In this document: piece after piece, positions 24,669 to 33,805 of the stretch
Layout: each line of letters starts with the position of its first letter
Position numbering within the stretch: position 1 is the first letter of the stretch
Assembly (NCBI GenBank): GCA_016617855.1
Contig: JAECUM010012953.1
Location: 1-64,000 of the forward strand
Length of the DNA stretch: 64,000 bases
Direction: 5' to 3'
Origin: Megalonaias nervosa
Taxonomy: Eukaryota; Mollusca; Bivalvia; Unionida; Unionidae
Notes under the pieces: generated by a model
What the model saw: only the letters and a program-made list of their open reading frames with translations
What the model was told of the DNA's origin: nothing
Databases searched by the model: none
Position numbers and translations under genes: made by a program

Positions 24669-24679
24669 ATTAGTGCTTT

Positions 24680-24942
24680 GGGGGCCCCGAGTGGCCGAGT
24701 GGTCTAAAGCGCTGATCGTTACGGATCACTGCCATCTCACCTCTGGTCTGCGTGAGTTCAAGTCCAGGCTCGGCTAACGTGGGTATGTGAGAAAGCCTGC
24801 CAGTATCTTCTCGTGGGTCGGTGGTTCTTCCCGGGGTTTTCCAGGGTTCTTCCTCCACCATTAATACTGGCCGCCATGTATAGCCTATCTTGTGTTGAAA
24901 AATGGCGTTAAACCCTATAACAACAACAACAACAACAACAGC
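24680..24942 (+). mobile_element. tRNA-derived SINE, family 1, copy 3
   Basis: Best-preserved copy: GGCCGAGTGGTCTAAAGCGC (A-box side), GAGTTCAAGTCC (B-box), the shared body with GGCCGCCATGTATAGCC, and a tail of CAA repeats. It lies directly before the first provirus-like sequence and may mark one junction. Confidence 0.9.
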
Positions 24943-24969
24943 AATACCAAGGCTAGATTCAGCTAGATT

Positions 24970-25253
24970 TAAAAAGACACTCACGGATATCGTCGATAAT
25001 TACTTTCCAAAAATCCTCGAATCATGGAAAAAAAATAGTCCCACCAGCAAGTATTCTTCGACACAATAACGATCCATACGGGGGTGGCCGTCATGTTTCA
25101 CCGGGCATCGTTAATATCACATCAACGATCGCTGTCAATCTAGTATGTGACGTCGTCGACGGCAGTTATCAAGTGGACACTGATAAATCCAATCAGGCCC
25201 AACAAGGATACATTCTCTACTCATTTACCCCTAAGTCCCTCCAGGTTATTTGA
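24970..25253 (+). pseudogene. Possible decayed C-terminus of a viral structural gene
   Basis: From about 25,065 a frame of about 60 codons ending at TGA 25,251 is rich in alternating polar and hydrophobic residues of beta-strand type (SPGIVNITSTIAVNLVCDVV, then QGYILYSFTPKSLQVI). Another frame just upstream (24,966-25,066) reads FKKTLTDIVDNYFPKILESW, so one frameshift would join them. The position at the edge of a Polinton-like cluster and the strand-rich composition suggest the end of a capsid-type gene. I cannot name the family. The rest of the gene would lie under or left of the SINE and is absent. Confidence 0.3.
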
Positions 25254-25521
25254 TTGTATCAGAACCAATCAATGTTGTTTATCTGAAATGTCACAGCCGT
25301 CTCTTATCGCGGATACATTTTAAACTTACTGACCAAAATGGCCACTTGCTCGATCTTAGGTCGGAGTCGCTGGATGTAAACTTGTATGTACGTTCGTAAT
25401 GACTTCGTCATCAACGTCATCGTAGAGTGATTCCGCAACGAGAAGCAAAAAAAAAAAAATATCAAATAATTAATTTTTTTTTTTTTATGAGACAATGGGC
25501 CGTGATACAACAATTATTTTT
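25254..25521. other. Spacer with A and T runs
   Basis: Runs of 13 A and 14 T lie at 25,447-25,490. Short frames cross it. Minus-strand frames may be the remains of an extension of the 174-residue ORF to the right, but this is not supported. Confidence 0.4.
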
Positions 25522-26046
25522 TTACGGTTTAAAATCAGCTGGGACAACTTTACAAGTAGGTATTCTAGCTTCGTCGTCGTTGTCACTGATGACTTCGTCA
25601 TTGGTGACACAGTCACTAGTGACGCAGTCACTACAGTCACATTCAACGTCTTTATCTTTAGCCAGTAATTCTTCCGCATCTTCGTTTATCAACTCAGTCA
25701 TCGCCATGATATCTTTCAGCTGTTTTATACGAGCGTGTACGAGCCGCTTCGTTTCGTATTCGTGAGATAATTCTGACCTAACCCGCTCGATGGCCGGTGA
25801 TAACGGCACAAATAATTTCATTTGCGTATCAGTGATTGCCGCGAGGGATCGTAACATCGCCTGCTGAATTATCTTTATGAATCTATAATCGGCGGGCAGC
25901 GTATACCTATTTTCTGACCTACGAAATTGTAATGATTCAAAATCACTCATTATTTTTTCAGGATCAAACTGGTCAGATATTTTTACGCCGCTGTGTTGTG
26001 ATTTCTTAATAGCAGAAATAATTGATGTGATGTTTTCGTGATTCAT
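25522..26046 (-). CDS. Unknown provirus protein, 174 aa
   Basis: An intact ORF starts with ATG at 26,046 (MNHENITSIISAIKKS) and ends at 25,522. I do not recognise a family. Residues 1-130 look mostly helical, with charged surface patterns and a central YETKRLVHARIKQLKDIMAM helix. The C-terminal 45 residues are acidic with four closely spaced Cys (CDCSDC, then SDC). No signal peptide or membrane segment is visible. It is the first minus-strand gene of the provirus. Its upstream side is the palindromic repeat block, which may hold its promoter. An intact frame amid broken neighbours is notable but could be chance. Confidence 0.55.
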   Translation of the reverse strand: MNHENITSIISAIKKSQHSGVKISDQFDPEKIMSDFESLQFRRSENRYTLPADYRFIKIIQQAMLRSLAAITDTQMKLFVPLSPAIERVRSELSHEYETKRLVHARIKQLKDIMAMTELINEDAEELLAKDKDVECDCSDCVTSDCVTNDEVISDNDDEARIPTCKVVPADFKP

Positions 26047-26149
26047 TATTTTATATATTATAAATTATTTGTTTAAATAAAAATAATTTCTGAGTAAATA
26101 TTTCTGAATAAAAATAAAATATTTGAGAAAATCTGACCAAAGTCACAAT

Positions 26150-26635
26150 ATTGTTGGGTATATTGCCCATCAAATTCATAAAATCTGTACAGAATTCCAA
26201 CACTGACGGGCATTATACCCATCAAATTCAGAAAATCTGACCAAAGTCACAATTTTGATGGGTATATTGCCCATCAAATTCATAAAATCTGTACAAAATT
26301 CATAAAAAAATCTAAATCATAATAAATATTTATAAAAAATCTGAATCAGAATAAATATTTATAAAAAATAAAATATTTTACAGAATCTGTACAGAATTCG
26401 CAACGCTGACGGGTATAATACCCATCAAATTCATGAAATCTGTACAGAATTCGCAACGCTGACGGGTATAATACCCATCAAATTCATGAAATCTGTACAG
26501 AATTCGCAACGCTGACGGGTAATATACCCATCAAATTCATAAAATCTGTACAAAATTCCAACACTGACGGGTATAATACCCATCAAATTCAGAAAATCTT
26601 ACTAAAGTCACAATTTTGATGGGTATATTGCCGAT
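26150..26635. repeat. Eight palindromic iterons, 52-53 bp period
   Basis: Each unit has a palindrome around GGGTATAATACCC or TTTGATGGGTATATTGCCCA, followed by TCAAATTCATAAAATCTGTA and a GAATTC or ATTCCAACACTGAC segment. Palindrome centres fall near 26,162, 26,214, 26,266, then 26,417, 26,470, 26,523, 26,575 and 26,627. That makes two runs (three and five units) with a strict 52-53 bp step, separated by about 100 bp of AT-rich sequence. Such arrays can be replication or transcription-factor sites; here function is inference. They lie upstream of the 174-residue ORF and next to nothing but other repeats. Confidence 0.9.
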
Positions 26636-26684
26636 CAAATTCATAAAATCTGTACAGAATTTCATAAAAAATAAAATTTTATTA

Positions 26685-27020
26685 TAATAAAAATATATTC
26701 TGAATCAGATAAATATAAAAATATATTCTGAATCACATAAATATAAAAATATATTCTGAATCAGATAAATATAAAAGTATATTATTTCTGAATCACATAA
26801 ATATAAAAATATATTCTGAATCAGATACATATATTCTGATAAATTATTTCTGAATCGGATATATATATATATAAAATATATTCTGAATCAGATAAATATA
26901 AAAATATATTCTGAATCAGATAAAAATAAAAATATATTATTTCTGAATCAGATAAATATAAAAATATATTCTGAATCAGATAAATTATTTCTGAATCACA
27001 TAAAAATAAAAATATATTTT
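26685..27020. repeat. AT-rich tandem repeats, about 28 bp unit
   Basis: TCTGAATCAGATAAATATAA followed by AAATATAT recurs about ten times with length variation. Some units carry TCTGAATCACATAAA instead. The inner TCTGAATCAGA is itself nearly palindromic. It directly follows the palindromic iterons and seems part of the same non-coding block. Confidence 0.85.
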
Positions 27021-27259
27021 ATAAATTCAAAAATAAACAGCAGCTATGATGCATCAGTCTACCATTCTTTTGCCAATAAGATCCTAAGAGTCCTTGTTGG
27101 GGGCATCAAGCCACAGGCACTCTTCATGGTTAAGACACCTTATTGAGACTTTTTGGTCCAGCGGACATTCTTTCTGAATGCCCCTATGTGGATACCCTTC
27201 AGTGAGGTTACAAGGTCGCGACTTCACATCATCCTGCTGTTTATTTTGGGGACGCATTC
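27021..27259. other. Spacer inside the provirus region
   Basis: Nothing recognised. Confidence 0.4.
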
Positions 27260-27327
27260 GATTTCATGTACCCCCCCCCCCAAATCAAACCCCGGGGTAA
27301 GTGGACGTGGAGGGGGTACATGAAATC
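27260..27327. repeat. Inverted repeat, 16-bp arms
   Basis: GATTTCATGTACCCCC (27,260-27,275) pairs perfectly with GGGGGTACATGAAATC (27,312-27,327). The loop contains further C and G runs. Confidence 0.85.
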
Positions 27328-27397
27328 TCATGGGGCTTGCTTGCGCCCCCACTATATAGCATCTGTCGCCGAATGCAAGATAATATATCTTTAGCAT

Positions 27398-27483
27398 TTT
27401 TGGAGACTCGAACACGCAGAGAGTCTACACTAGTGGATCTGCACGCAGACGCCTTAACACCACGGCTATCGGAGCTGTTATGA
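27398..27483 (-). mobile_element. tRNA-like SINE head (or tRNA pseudogene)
   Basis: On the minus strand there is an A-box-like TAGCCGTGGTGTTAAGGCG and a B-box-like GTGTTCGAGTCTCC about 35 nt later. The rest does not fold convincingly into a tRNA and no body shared with other SINEs here follows. Confidence 0.5.
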
Positions 27484-27962
27484 AATGTAGTTAAATTTAA
27501 GTATATAAATATTCACACTGTCTCACAATGACTGTGTCACTGACTGTGAAACCAGTGACAATGTCACGGACACTGAAATAATATTTTGATTCTGAATAAA
27601 TTCTGCAATTTTATATATTTCTGCAGTTTCTGCTTTATTAAAATGCTGTATTTTCAAGCTTCTTTATGCAGTTAAGGCAGAACTATCTAGCAATGAGTGC
27701 ACTGGATCGATATTGTTCTGGTATATTCCGCCTACTACAGAACTGCGTGGATTCATTTAGTATAGTGTCGTCTGCTGCGATCTATATGTGTACAATATAA
27801 TATCACAGCTGAGGTTTTTATGTTTTGTTTGAGGATATATTTTCTGCAATTAATACTTCCATATAGTTAAAATGTTTGGACTGGAGAGATATTTAAACAC
27901 TACGATTAGACTGTAGTATCATAGCTGCCTGATTACGCTATCAACGATGGGACGTATTCTTA
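27484..27962. other. Nothing recognised
   Basis: Contains a GTGTCACTGACTGTG stretch with partial inverted copies near 27,530-27,575. No gene seen. Confidence 0.4.
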
Positions 27963-28547
27963 TCACTGAATACGTACAAGCAATAACAAAAAAAAGAAAG
28001 ATAACTGCTTGATTGCTCTATCAGTGATGACGGATTTATCTCGCTTTATTATACATACCGGAACGTGATCCTTTGTTGAAATTTTTTTCAAAAATGCTGA
28101 TCTTCTTGAATTGTTTGCAACAAAACATACTGAAGATGGGACAATGTCAAAATATTTAGCAGCTGAATTCATGGATGGGAATATAATTTCTTCACCTGTC
28201 TCTGTATTTGTTGATACAACTGATCTCTTTCCAAACATTTTACATCTCCCAGTATTTCCTATCTTACAATTCTGACTTTGTGTAACAACTTCAAGATTAC
28301 ATAAAGAATTATTTTGTATATTACCGTCAATATGATTAATTACAAGTCCGTCTTCGATGACCCCATGAAAACATTCGTACAGAAATCTATGTGTGTAATA
28401 TTTTTCTTTTCCAGCACCAAACATGATATACCCAGTATTAGTAACGAAACCAACTGGTTTTTTTAATTTATAATTTCTGATTACACCATCAGGAGAAGCT
28501 TCATAATTTTTAATGATAGGGTGCTTTACAAAATGATTTTGTTTCAT
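27963..28547 (-). CDS. HNH endonuclease with NUMOD motifs (homing type)
   Basis: ATG at 28,547; 194 residues. Residues 12-43 (IKNYEASPDGVIRN then GYIMF) match the NUMOD4-type motif that precedes HNH domains. Residues 53-93 form the HNH_3-type nuclease core with His53, the Asn71-His72-Ile-Asp74 centre and a following Asn-rich helix (NLEVVTQSQN). Residues 117-145 (GEEIIFPSMNSAAKYF and on) match a NUMOD1 DNA-binding helix. Known relatives are free-standing or intron-borne homing endonucleases of phages and large DNA viruses that cut DNA at a specific site to spread. The last ten residues (FFFLLLLVRIQ) come from a T-rich stretch and may be spurious read-through after a frameshift. It is in line with, and 14 bp downstream of, the zinc-ribbon gene. 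Confidence 0.8.
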   Translation of the reverse strand: MKQNHFVKHPIIKNYEASPDGVIRNYKLKKPVGFVTNTGYIMFGAGKEKYYTHRFLYECFHGVIEDGLVINHIDGNIQNNSLCNLEVVTQSQNCKIGNTGRCKMFGKRSVVSTNTETGEEIIFPSMNSAAKYFDIVPSSVCFVANNSRRSAFLKKISTKDHVPVCIIKRDKSVITDRAIKQLSFFFLLLLVRIQ

Positions 28548-28561
28548 TTATATATATAATA

Positions 28562-28867
28562 TTATTTGTCTAAATGATAATTTTGAAATCTGGCCAGATA
28601 ATCTTCAGCGGTTTTTAACGGAGACTCACCTGACGATTTCTTATCGTAATATCGTTTTAGCTGTCTGTATCTTTTACCGCCACACGCTACACATAACCGT
28701 GTTTCTCCTCTTACTCCAACGCCGCATCGTAAACACGGTTTTGGTCCCAGACTACCTCTTCGGAAACTTTGCATGTGTTGGCCACAGAATTCATTTACAC
28801 ATGATTTATTACAAGGAGTTGAAAATCCAATCATGAGCCATCGGCATTGGTTGTTTGTTTGAATCAT
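28562..28867 (-). CDS. Small Cys-rich zinc-binding protein, 101 aa
   Basis: ATG at 28,867. Cys8, Cys19, Cys23, Cys28 and His31 could form a first cluster. Cys45-x2-Cys48 and Cys59-x2-Cys62 form a clear zinc ribbon. The C-terminus is basic then helical (KRYRQLKRYYDKKSS, then AEDYLARFQNYHL). I do not recognise the family; nucleic-acid binding is a reasonable guess. It shares a 52-bp divergent spacer with the polymerase gene and precedes the HNH gene, with which it may be co-transcribed. Confidence 0.65.
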   Translation of the reverse strand: MIQTNNQCRWLMIGFSTPCNKSCVNEFCGQHMQSFRRGSLGPKPCLRCGVGVRGETRLCVACGGKRYRQLKRYYDKKSSGESPLKTAEDYLARFQNYHLDK

Positions 28868-28919
28868 TATATATATACTTAAAGTTTAATTAAACATATA
28901 TCTTTGTCTTAAATATAGT
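28868..28919. promoter_or_regulatory. Divergent intergenic spacer, likely two-way promoter
   Basis: Only 52 bp separate the start of the zinc-ribbon gene (minus) and the probable polymerase start (plus). It is strongly AT-rich with TATATATA and TTTAATTAAA, as expected for viral early promoters. No specific factor site is recognised. Confidence 0.35.
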
Positions 28920-31900
28920 ATGGAGGAATTTGAGAGATTATCCACAATTGAACCTTCCACTGCAAGATTTGATCTTGACAAATTACCAAAATCTAAATTT
29001 AATTTTCCATGCAAGATCTGGCTTTGATAAATAGCGAGATAACCGATCGTATCCGTGAAGGCAAAAAAGAATTTCGCAATGATAGTGCGGCTCATACTTG
29101 GTCCACATTCAGGATTATGAACGACAAAGGTGTTGTTGTTGATGCTAGAATGAGTGACGAGCGAGGTAAAAATATTATTAACTACCTTGATAATCAGCGA
29201 TATATTATTCTAGTAACATTTATTGTTCAGACACACGATGATACTTGGATTATTCGTGACAAACGCGAACCTGTACGATTTCATACTGGAAATAATACTG
29301 TTAAATTAAATAATAAATCCAAGCCGGGAATATTGACCGGTATTGATAAACCATATTATGAACGAGCATATCCTGTTGCTGCGGTTATATATGCAATATA
29401 TCCGCTGAATAATAAACCCAGTGTTGATAATCTCAAACCGATGAAAATTTCAAGAATAAATTGCGTAGCTGAACGTGTCATGGAACATTTCTCAAAAGCA
29501 GTACGGGGAAACGGTTTAACGGATATAAGACGCACAAAAATAAACGAGTGGGCAGAAACAGTTAGAGATACCGGAGCATCTATCAGTGACGTTGCTAAGC
29601 TAGAAAAGGAATTTAAATTTCCAATAACAGTAAAAACACTGACCGGAGAGATTTTGTACAAACAGAAATATACAAAAAATGGAGCTCCAATAACAATCAT
29701 TGATCATAATGCACATGCATGGACTGATGCTGTAACAATATTTCCACGATATAGGACAGTCAGATTTTATGACGATTATATATTTAATGCTATCGGTGAT
29801 ATCAGTAAGAGCGACCCTGTATCTGTTTGGTTATTTCAGAGTTCAGAATCCGCATATTACGATCAATTTGTAAAACCTAATGGAGATATTTACCGTGGAG
29901 AATCTCTCCATGAAGAAATGAAAAATCTTGCACTCAAATATAATTCTGACAACGTCGAAGTTGAACAATTACTAAATAATTATTTTACAGTTCCATCAGT
30001 TGCGACTCACTTTGCTCAGAAGAAAAATTCATGGTCGCCGACACCTACAGAATTTCTTGAAGATGTTCAACGTAGTTGTGTCGAATATGGGCATGGCGGA
30101 TTATGGAATACCAAATACGATCATCGTAAAGTTATATCCGTTGATATGGTTGCATGTTATCCTAGAAGTTTTCTTGGATACGGAGAATGTTTTAAATACT
30201 TTGATAGATTCGGCCATCCCACACACGAAATGACGAGAGTGGCGATCAATGGACCATTGACTGATTTTGATTTAACTGGATTTGCTTGTGTAAAATCGTT
30301 TAAGTTTCGTAGTAATCTTCATCCGATCGTTTATGTGTGGTTTGGTAGACATTTCTCGGAAAAAACATTGGGTTTCAACGGTGCTATTACGATACATGCT
30401 TGATGCTGAAATTTTAATATCGTTGAGTGTAAGTGAAGCTATTATATCATATCATTCGCAGAAACAAGTTTGGCCACCACAACAAAAGAAACATTCCCTG
30501 ACAGATCCAGATGAAGATTGGGATACGATCGATTACGAAAATAAAATGGCAAAAGATCTCGGTAGAAAAATAATTGGTAAATTTACTCAAGGTGGTTCGT
30601 ATGATCATAAGCGGCATTGTACAAGATTGATCATGGATGATGCCGAGTTAGATTTTATAATTACTGATACAACGAACAAAGGAACATTTATAAGCAGAAG
30701 CAATGCTTATTTGTCAGATGGAACCAAACTAGGTACAATCGTGAGTTATATTGATGGTGAGTCACCGCAATTTACTCATTTAAGATCTTCTATGCTCGCT
30801 TACGTTTCTATAAATTTACTATCGATGATAAATAGATTTCCTTGTTACGCTGTCAGAGTTGCTACGGATTCATTTTATGTGAATAAAAAATATTTAGATT
30901 TGGTAAAACCGTTACTTGGTAGCGGCGAATGGGGATCATGGCGAATAAATTAAGAAAGTATACTCGACTATTCTGAAACAGCAGATTTTGATATCGCGGA
31001 GACATACTACGGTAATGACAATCAAATACCAATATCAACATCACCATCTGTATTCGATCCCGTGGCTAGACATAAAACCATTTATCTCAATGGACCTGGA
31101 GGATCTGGTAAAACAACACGTGCGATTGAATTATTTCGGAGTTTAGATATGATTGTGCTGACACCTACACACAGACTAGCAAGAGAAATAAAACAACGAG
31201 GAGTAAAATCTCAAACTTATCATAGTTTCTTCAGATGGTGCTGAGATACGTGGACACCCGAGCGAATGGGTGAAAAATATATTCCGAAGATTATTATTTA
31301 GGATGAGATTTGTACTGTGTCGTTAGAAACATTAAAAATATTTCTTGATTGGTTACTGACAAAAAATACTGCAATAATTATGTGCGGCGATCATGGTCAA
31401 CCACCACCTTTCGTTGGGCAGTCTCCTCACGAGTGGTTAAAATCATTTGTGGATTATTACGAAGAAATAAATGATGATCATAGAGCTATTGATGAACCTT
31501 TGAAAGAATTTAAAAGATTAATCAGACTACAGCCAGATAAAATACAATGTGAGATAATGCGTGAAATAATTCCAGAAACTCCTGTAAATGATTTTTGGAA
31601 TCTGTGGACACCAAATGATTTAATTGTTGCGAGTAGAAAAATAGTTCGTGATGAATTACAAGAAAAATTATTCCTGCGTCACAAGGAAAGATTTCCAACG
31701 TTACCTGTACCATTATGTTATCGCCCAGCAGATACTCGACGACAAAATATCGAAGTTGAAATTCCGGGAACAAATGAAAAACAAAATCTTGTATTAAATG
31801 ATATTGTTCTGGTTGACATTGATGTTGTTGAAAGCGCGTTGATCATGAATAACTCACCGTGGAAGCTAGGATATGCTATAACGATTCACTCGTCGCAAGG

Positions 31901-32384
31901 ACTAACTATTACTGATACAAATATCTGGATTGTCGATGATAGAATCGAGTGGTCACATTTAGTCTATCTAGCAGTATCTAGAGTCAGGAGAATATCTCAA
32001 CTGCACAGAGTTATCATAGACACCACAGAGAATAATGATCAAACTGTTAGTGAGACCGAAGTTATTAGCGTAATAAGAAAAAAACTATTTGGTTATAAGC
32101 AATGTGACAAAAAAAATAATCGTGATTTTGATATTGATGTTGAATTTATTATAACACTTAAACAACGACAGAATAATCATTGTGCAAGTTGTAACTGTAA
32201 TATACTATGGGAATATTAGAGTAATAATCCAAAACAATTTACCGTGGATAGAATTAATAGTGATCTTGGTCATACACGTGATAATGTGATGCTGACCTGT
32301 CTTGAAATTTACAAAAGTGAACGCGGTGGTAATTGTGTGTCTTTAGGAATTATTTGTAATTGTTCACGTACAAATCCACGCTGA
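28920..32384 (+). pseudogene. polB: DNA polymerase B - SF1 helicase - HNH-like fusion gene, broken
   Basis: The gene would copy the viral genome. The probable start is ATG 28,920 (MEEFERLSTIE), with a shift to the frame open from 29,009. The polymerase part has a YGHGGLW motif (about 30,083-30,106), motif A with Asp at 30,143 and a following YPRSF, and motif C at 30,861-30,875 reading ATDSF, so the first Asp of the usual DTDS is Ala while the second is kept. I see no convincing 3'-5' exonuclease motifs. The helicase part has Walker A GPGGSGKTT (31,092-31,118), the Asp-Glu motif II at 31,302, motif III CGDHGQPPP (about 31,383) and a motif VI-like YLAVSRVRR (about 31,965). The end has CxxC (32,181), then VDRINSDLGHTRDNVMLTC, as in HNH/endonuclease VII-type modules. 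Breaks: frameshifts near 28,990-29,030 and 30,355-30,375 (A run), then in-frame stops TAA 30,951, TGA 31,242, TAG 31,299 and TAG 32,217. From 30,380 to 32,384 all parts are in one frame, which shows the fusion. It overlaps the integrase end by about 75 bp. Confidence 0.85.
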
Positions 32385-33269
32385 GGAGCAGTTGAATCCA
32401 GTCTGTATATGACAGGTCTACCAGTGGATCTTACCACGCTAGAAATTTTATGTGTGGTCATACTCCAGATAGGATCAGTTGCTCTTTTTTTTACCTCCTT
32501 CAAGTTCACCAGGTTCATATAAATACCTTACAGTCATATTACCTAATACTGGTTGAGAGGAAGATTCACGTTGTTGTATTGGTATATATTTTTTGTGATT
32601 GCATTAGACGGTTTCATAGAAGTTGCACGAGTAATTTCATTATTTAACGCAGCTATCACACTTGGTAATCTTGCAACCCATTCACGAGATCTTGTATCTG
32701 TATAAATTATTTCCTTCACATACTGGTATCCAAATAACCGCTCAGCGAGTGTTCGATTAAATCTTTCAACGATTGCCTGATCACGATGAATTTCGGTGTG
32801 TCCTCGTCTGATTTTGACATTATGTTTTTTCATCAACGATGATACTGCACCGAGAAATTCTTTGCCAGGATCAACCTGTAGCAACCGTGGCCATCGTAGA
32901 TAAATTCGTTCAAACGCAGATGCAACTTCAGTTGCTATCTTTGTTGACAGTGGTTCCGCTTCTTTATATCTACTTGCAATGTCAACGACAGTTAGCGCGT
33001 ATTTGTATGTGCGTGATTGACGTCCACGTGTTTTAATGGTATCATGTGGTAAAAATAAAATATCTGCTTCATGAACTTCATTGGGAACGCTGACATCAAA
33101 ATGTGTATACTGAATTTTTTTTAGGTGGTGGTAGATAAATTTGCCATATTGCTTGTCGTGCTAACCACGCTGCAGCAACAGCACGTGAAACCTTTGCAGC
33201 TTCGGCGAGTGTACTAATTACTGCTTTGCCCTTCCAATATCCTCTCGGGGAATAATAAATAGACTCCAT
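32309..33269 (-). pseudogene. int: Polinton-type retroviral-like integrase, frameshifted
   Basis: The start is ATG 33,269 (MESIYYSPRGYWKG), the N-terminal region seen in Polinton integrases. The DDE core follows after a frame change in an A run at about 33,114-33,122: Asp at 33,062-33,064, Asp in QVDPGKEF at 32,870-32,872, and Glu in AIVERFNRTL at 32,765-32,767, with 34 residues between the last two. The C-terminal SH3/chromo-like part (DPIWSMTTHKISSVV, then GFVREQLQ) lies in 32,309-32,518 after two more frame changes, one near 32,555-32,600 and one in the A run at about 32,487. The enzyme would join viral ends to host DNA. Stop at 32,309; it converges on the polymerase gene. Confidence 0.9.
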
Positions 33270-33289
33270 TATAATAATCATATAATTAA

Positions 33290-33793
33290 TTACCCAGCCC
33301 CTATTATAATTTTGCCTTTCATACCAGCTTTTACCAGAAAAGTAGCTAATTTTTCTCGAAACGATTTATCTTTTATATTATTTATGGCATGAATTAATTT
33401 TATATCGGCGAGATGTCGCTGTTGTAAATCTTCACTTCGATAAGCAATATCATGAACGTAACACGCTTGATCAATCTTGTTTACGGGATATTCGCCGGGT
33501 CGCGGTTGATCTTGATTGTCAAGACGAATATCTAAACGAGTCCCAGGCTCACAATAATTATAACCCGTTAAGTGTTTTTCCCCGGGATATTTCGCCCACG
33601 ATAATCCTGGTAATTTTCCCAACGCTGTAGCAGCGTCACCGCCGACTTTGTATTTGTTAGAAATAAATTTGTATTTTTTTGTGCCACACTTTTCACACTT
33701 ACCTGTCAGTGCGCGTTTTTTATTTTTTGTTAATATTGTTGTTAATCCAGTGGTGGACGTGGCTGCACGGCATCGAACACAATATAAATTCAT
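33290..33793 (-). CDS. Zinc-ribbon / phospholipase A2-like protein, 167 aa
   Basis: I chose the Met at 33,793 (MNLYCVRC) because it sits just before the zinc ribbon; an upstream frame to 33,859 overlaps the ATPase gene. Residues 5-36 hold CxxC and CxxC in a TGKCEKCGT context, the pattern of the short DUF5679-type ribbon. Residues 78-85 (YNYCEPGT) form a calcium-loop-like motif, and His114-Asp115 in HDIAY is the phospholipase A2 catalytic pair, with a further Asp at about 130 (HLADIKL). Parvovirus VP1 proteins use such a domain to breach endosomal membranes; a similar entry role here is inference. The frame is intact, 20 bp upstream of the integrase start on the same strand, and 12 bp from the divergent ATPase. 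Confidence 0.85.
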   Translation of the reverse strand: MNLYCVRCRAATSTTGLTTILTKNKKRALTGKCEKCGTKKYKFISNKYKVGGDAATALGKLPGLSWAKYPGEKHLTGYNYCEPGTRLDIRLDNQDQPRPGEYPVNKIDQACYVHDIAYRSEDLQQRHLADIKLIHAINNIKDKSFREKLATFLVKAGMKGKIIIGAG

Positions 33794-33805
33794 ATTATTT
33801 ATCGT

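Noticed and set aside
26150..26635. CRISPR-like array (regular repeats, palindromic)
   Set aside because: The sequence between the dyads is conserved from unit to unit, so there are no unique spacers, and the context is eukaryotic.
29356..29700. 114-residue minus-strand frame
   Set aside because: Shadow of the polymerase gene, with no motif of its own.
31522..31773. 83-residue minus-strand frame
   Set aside because: Shadow of the helicase segment.
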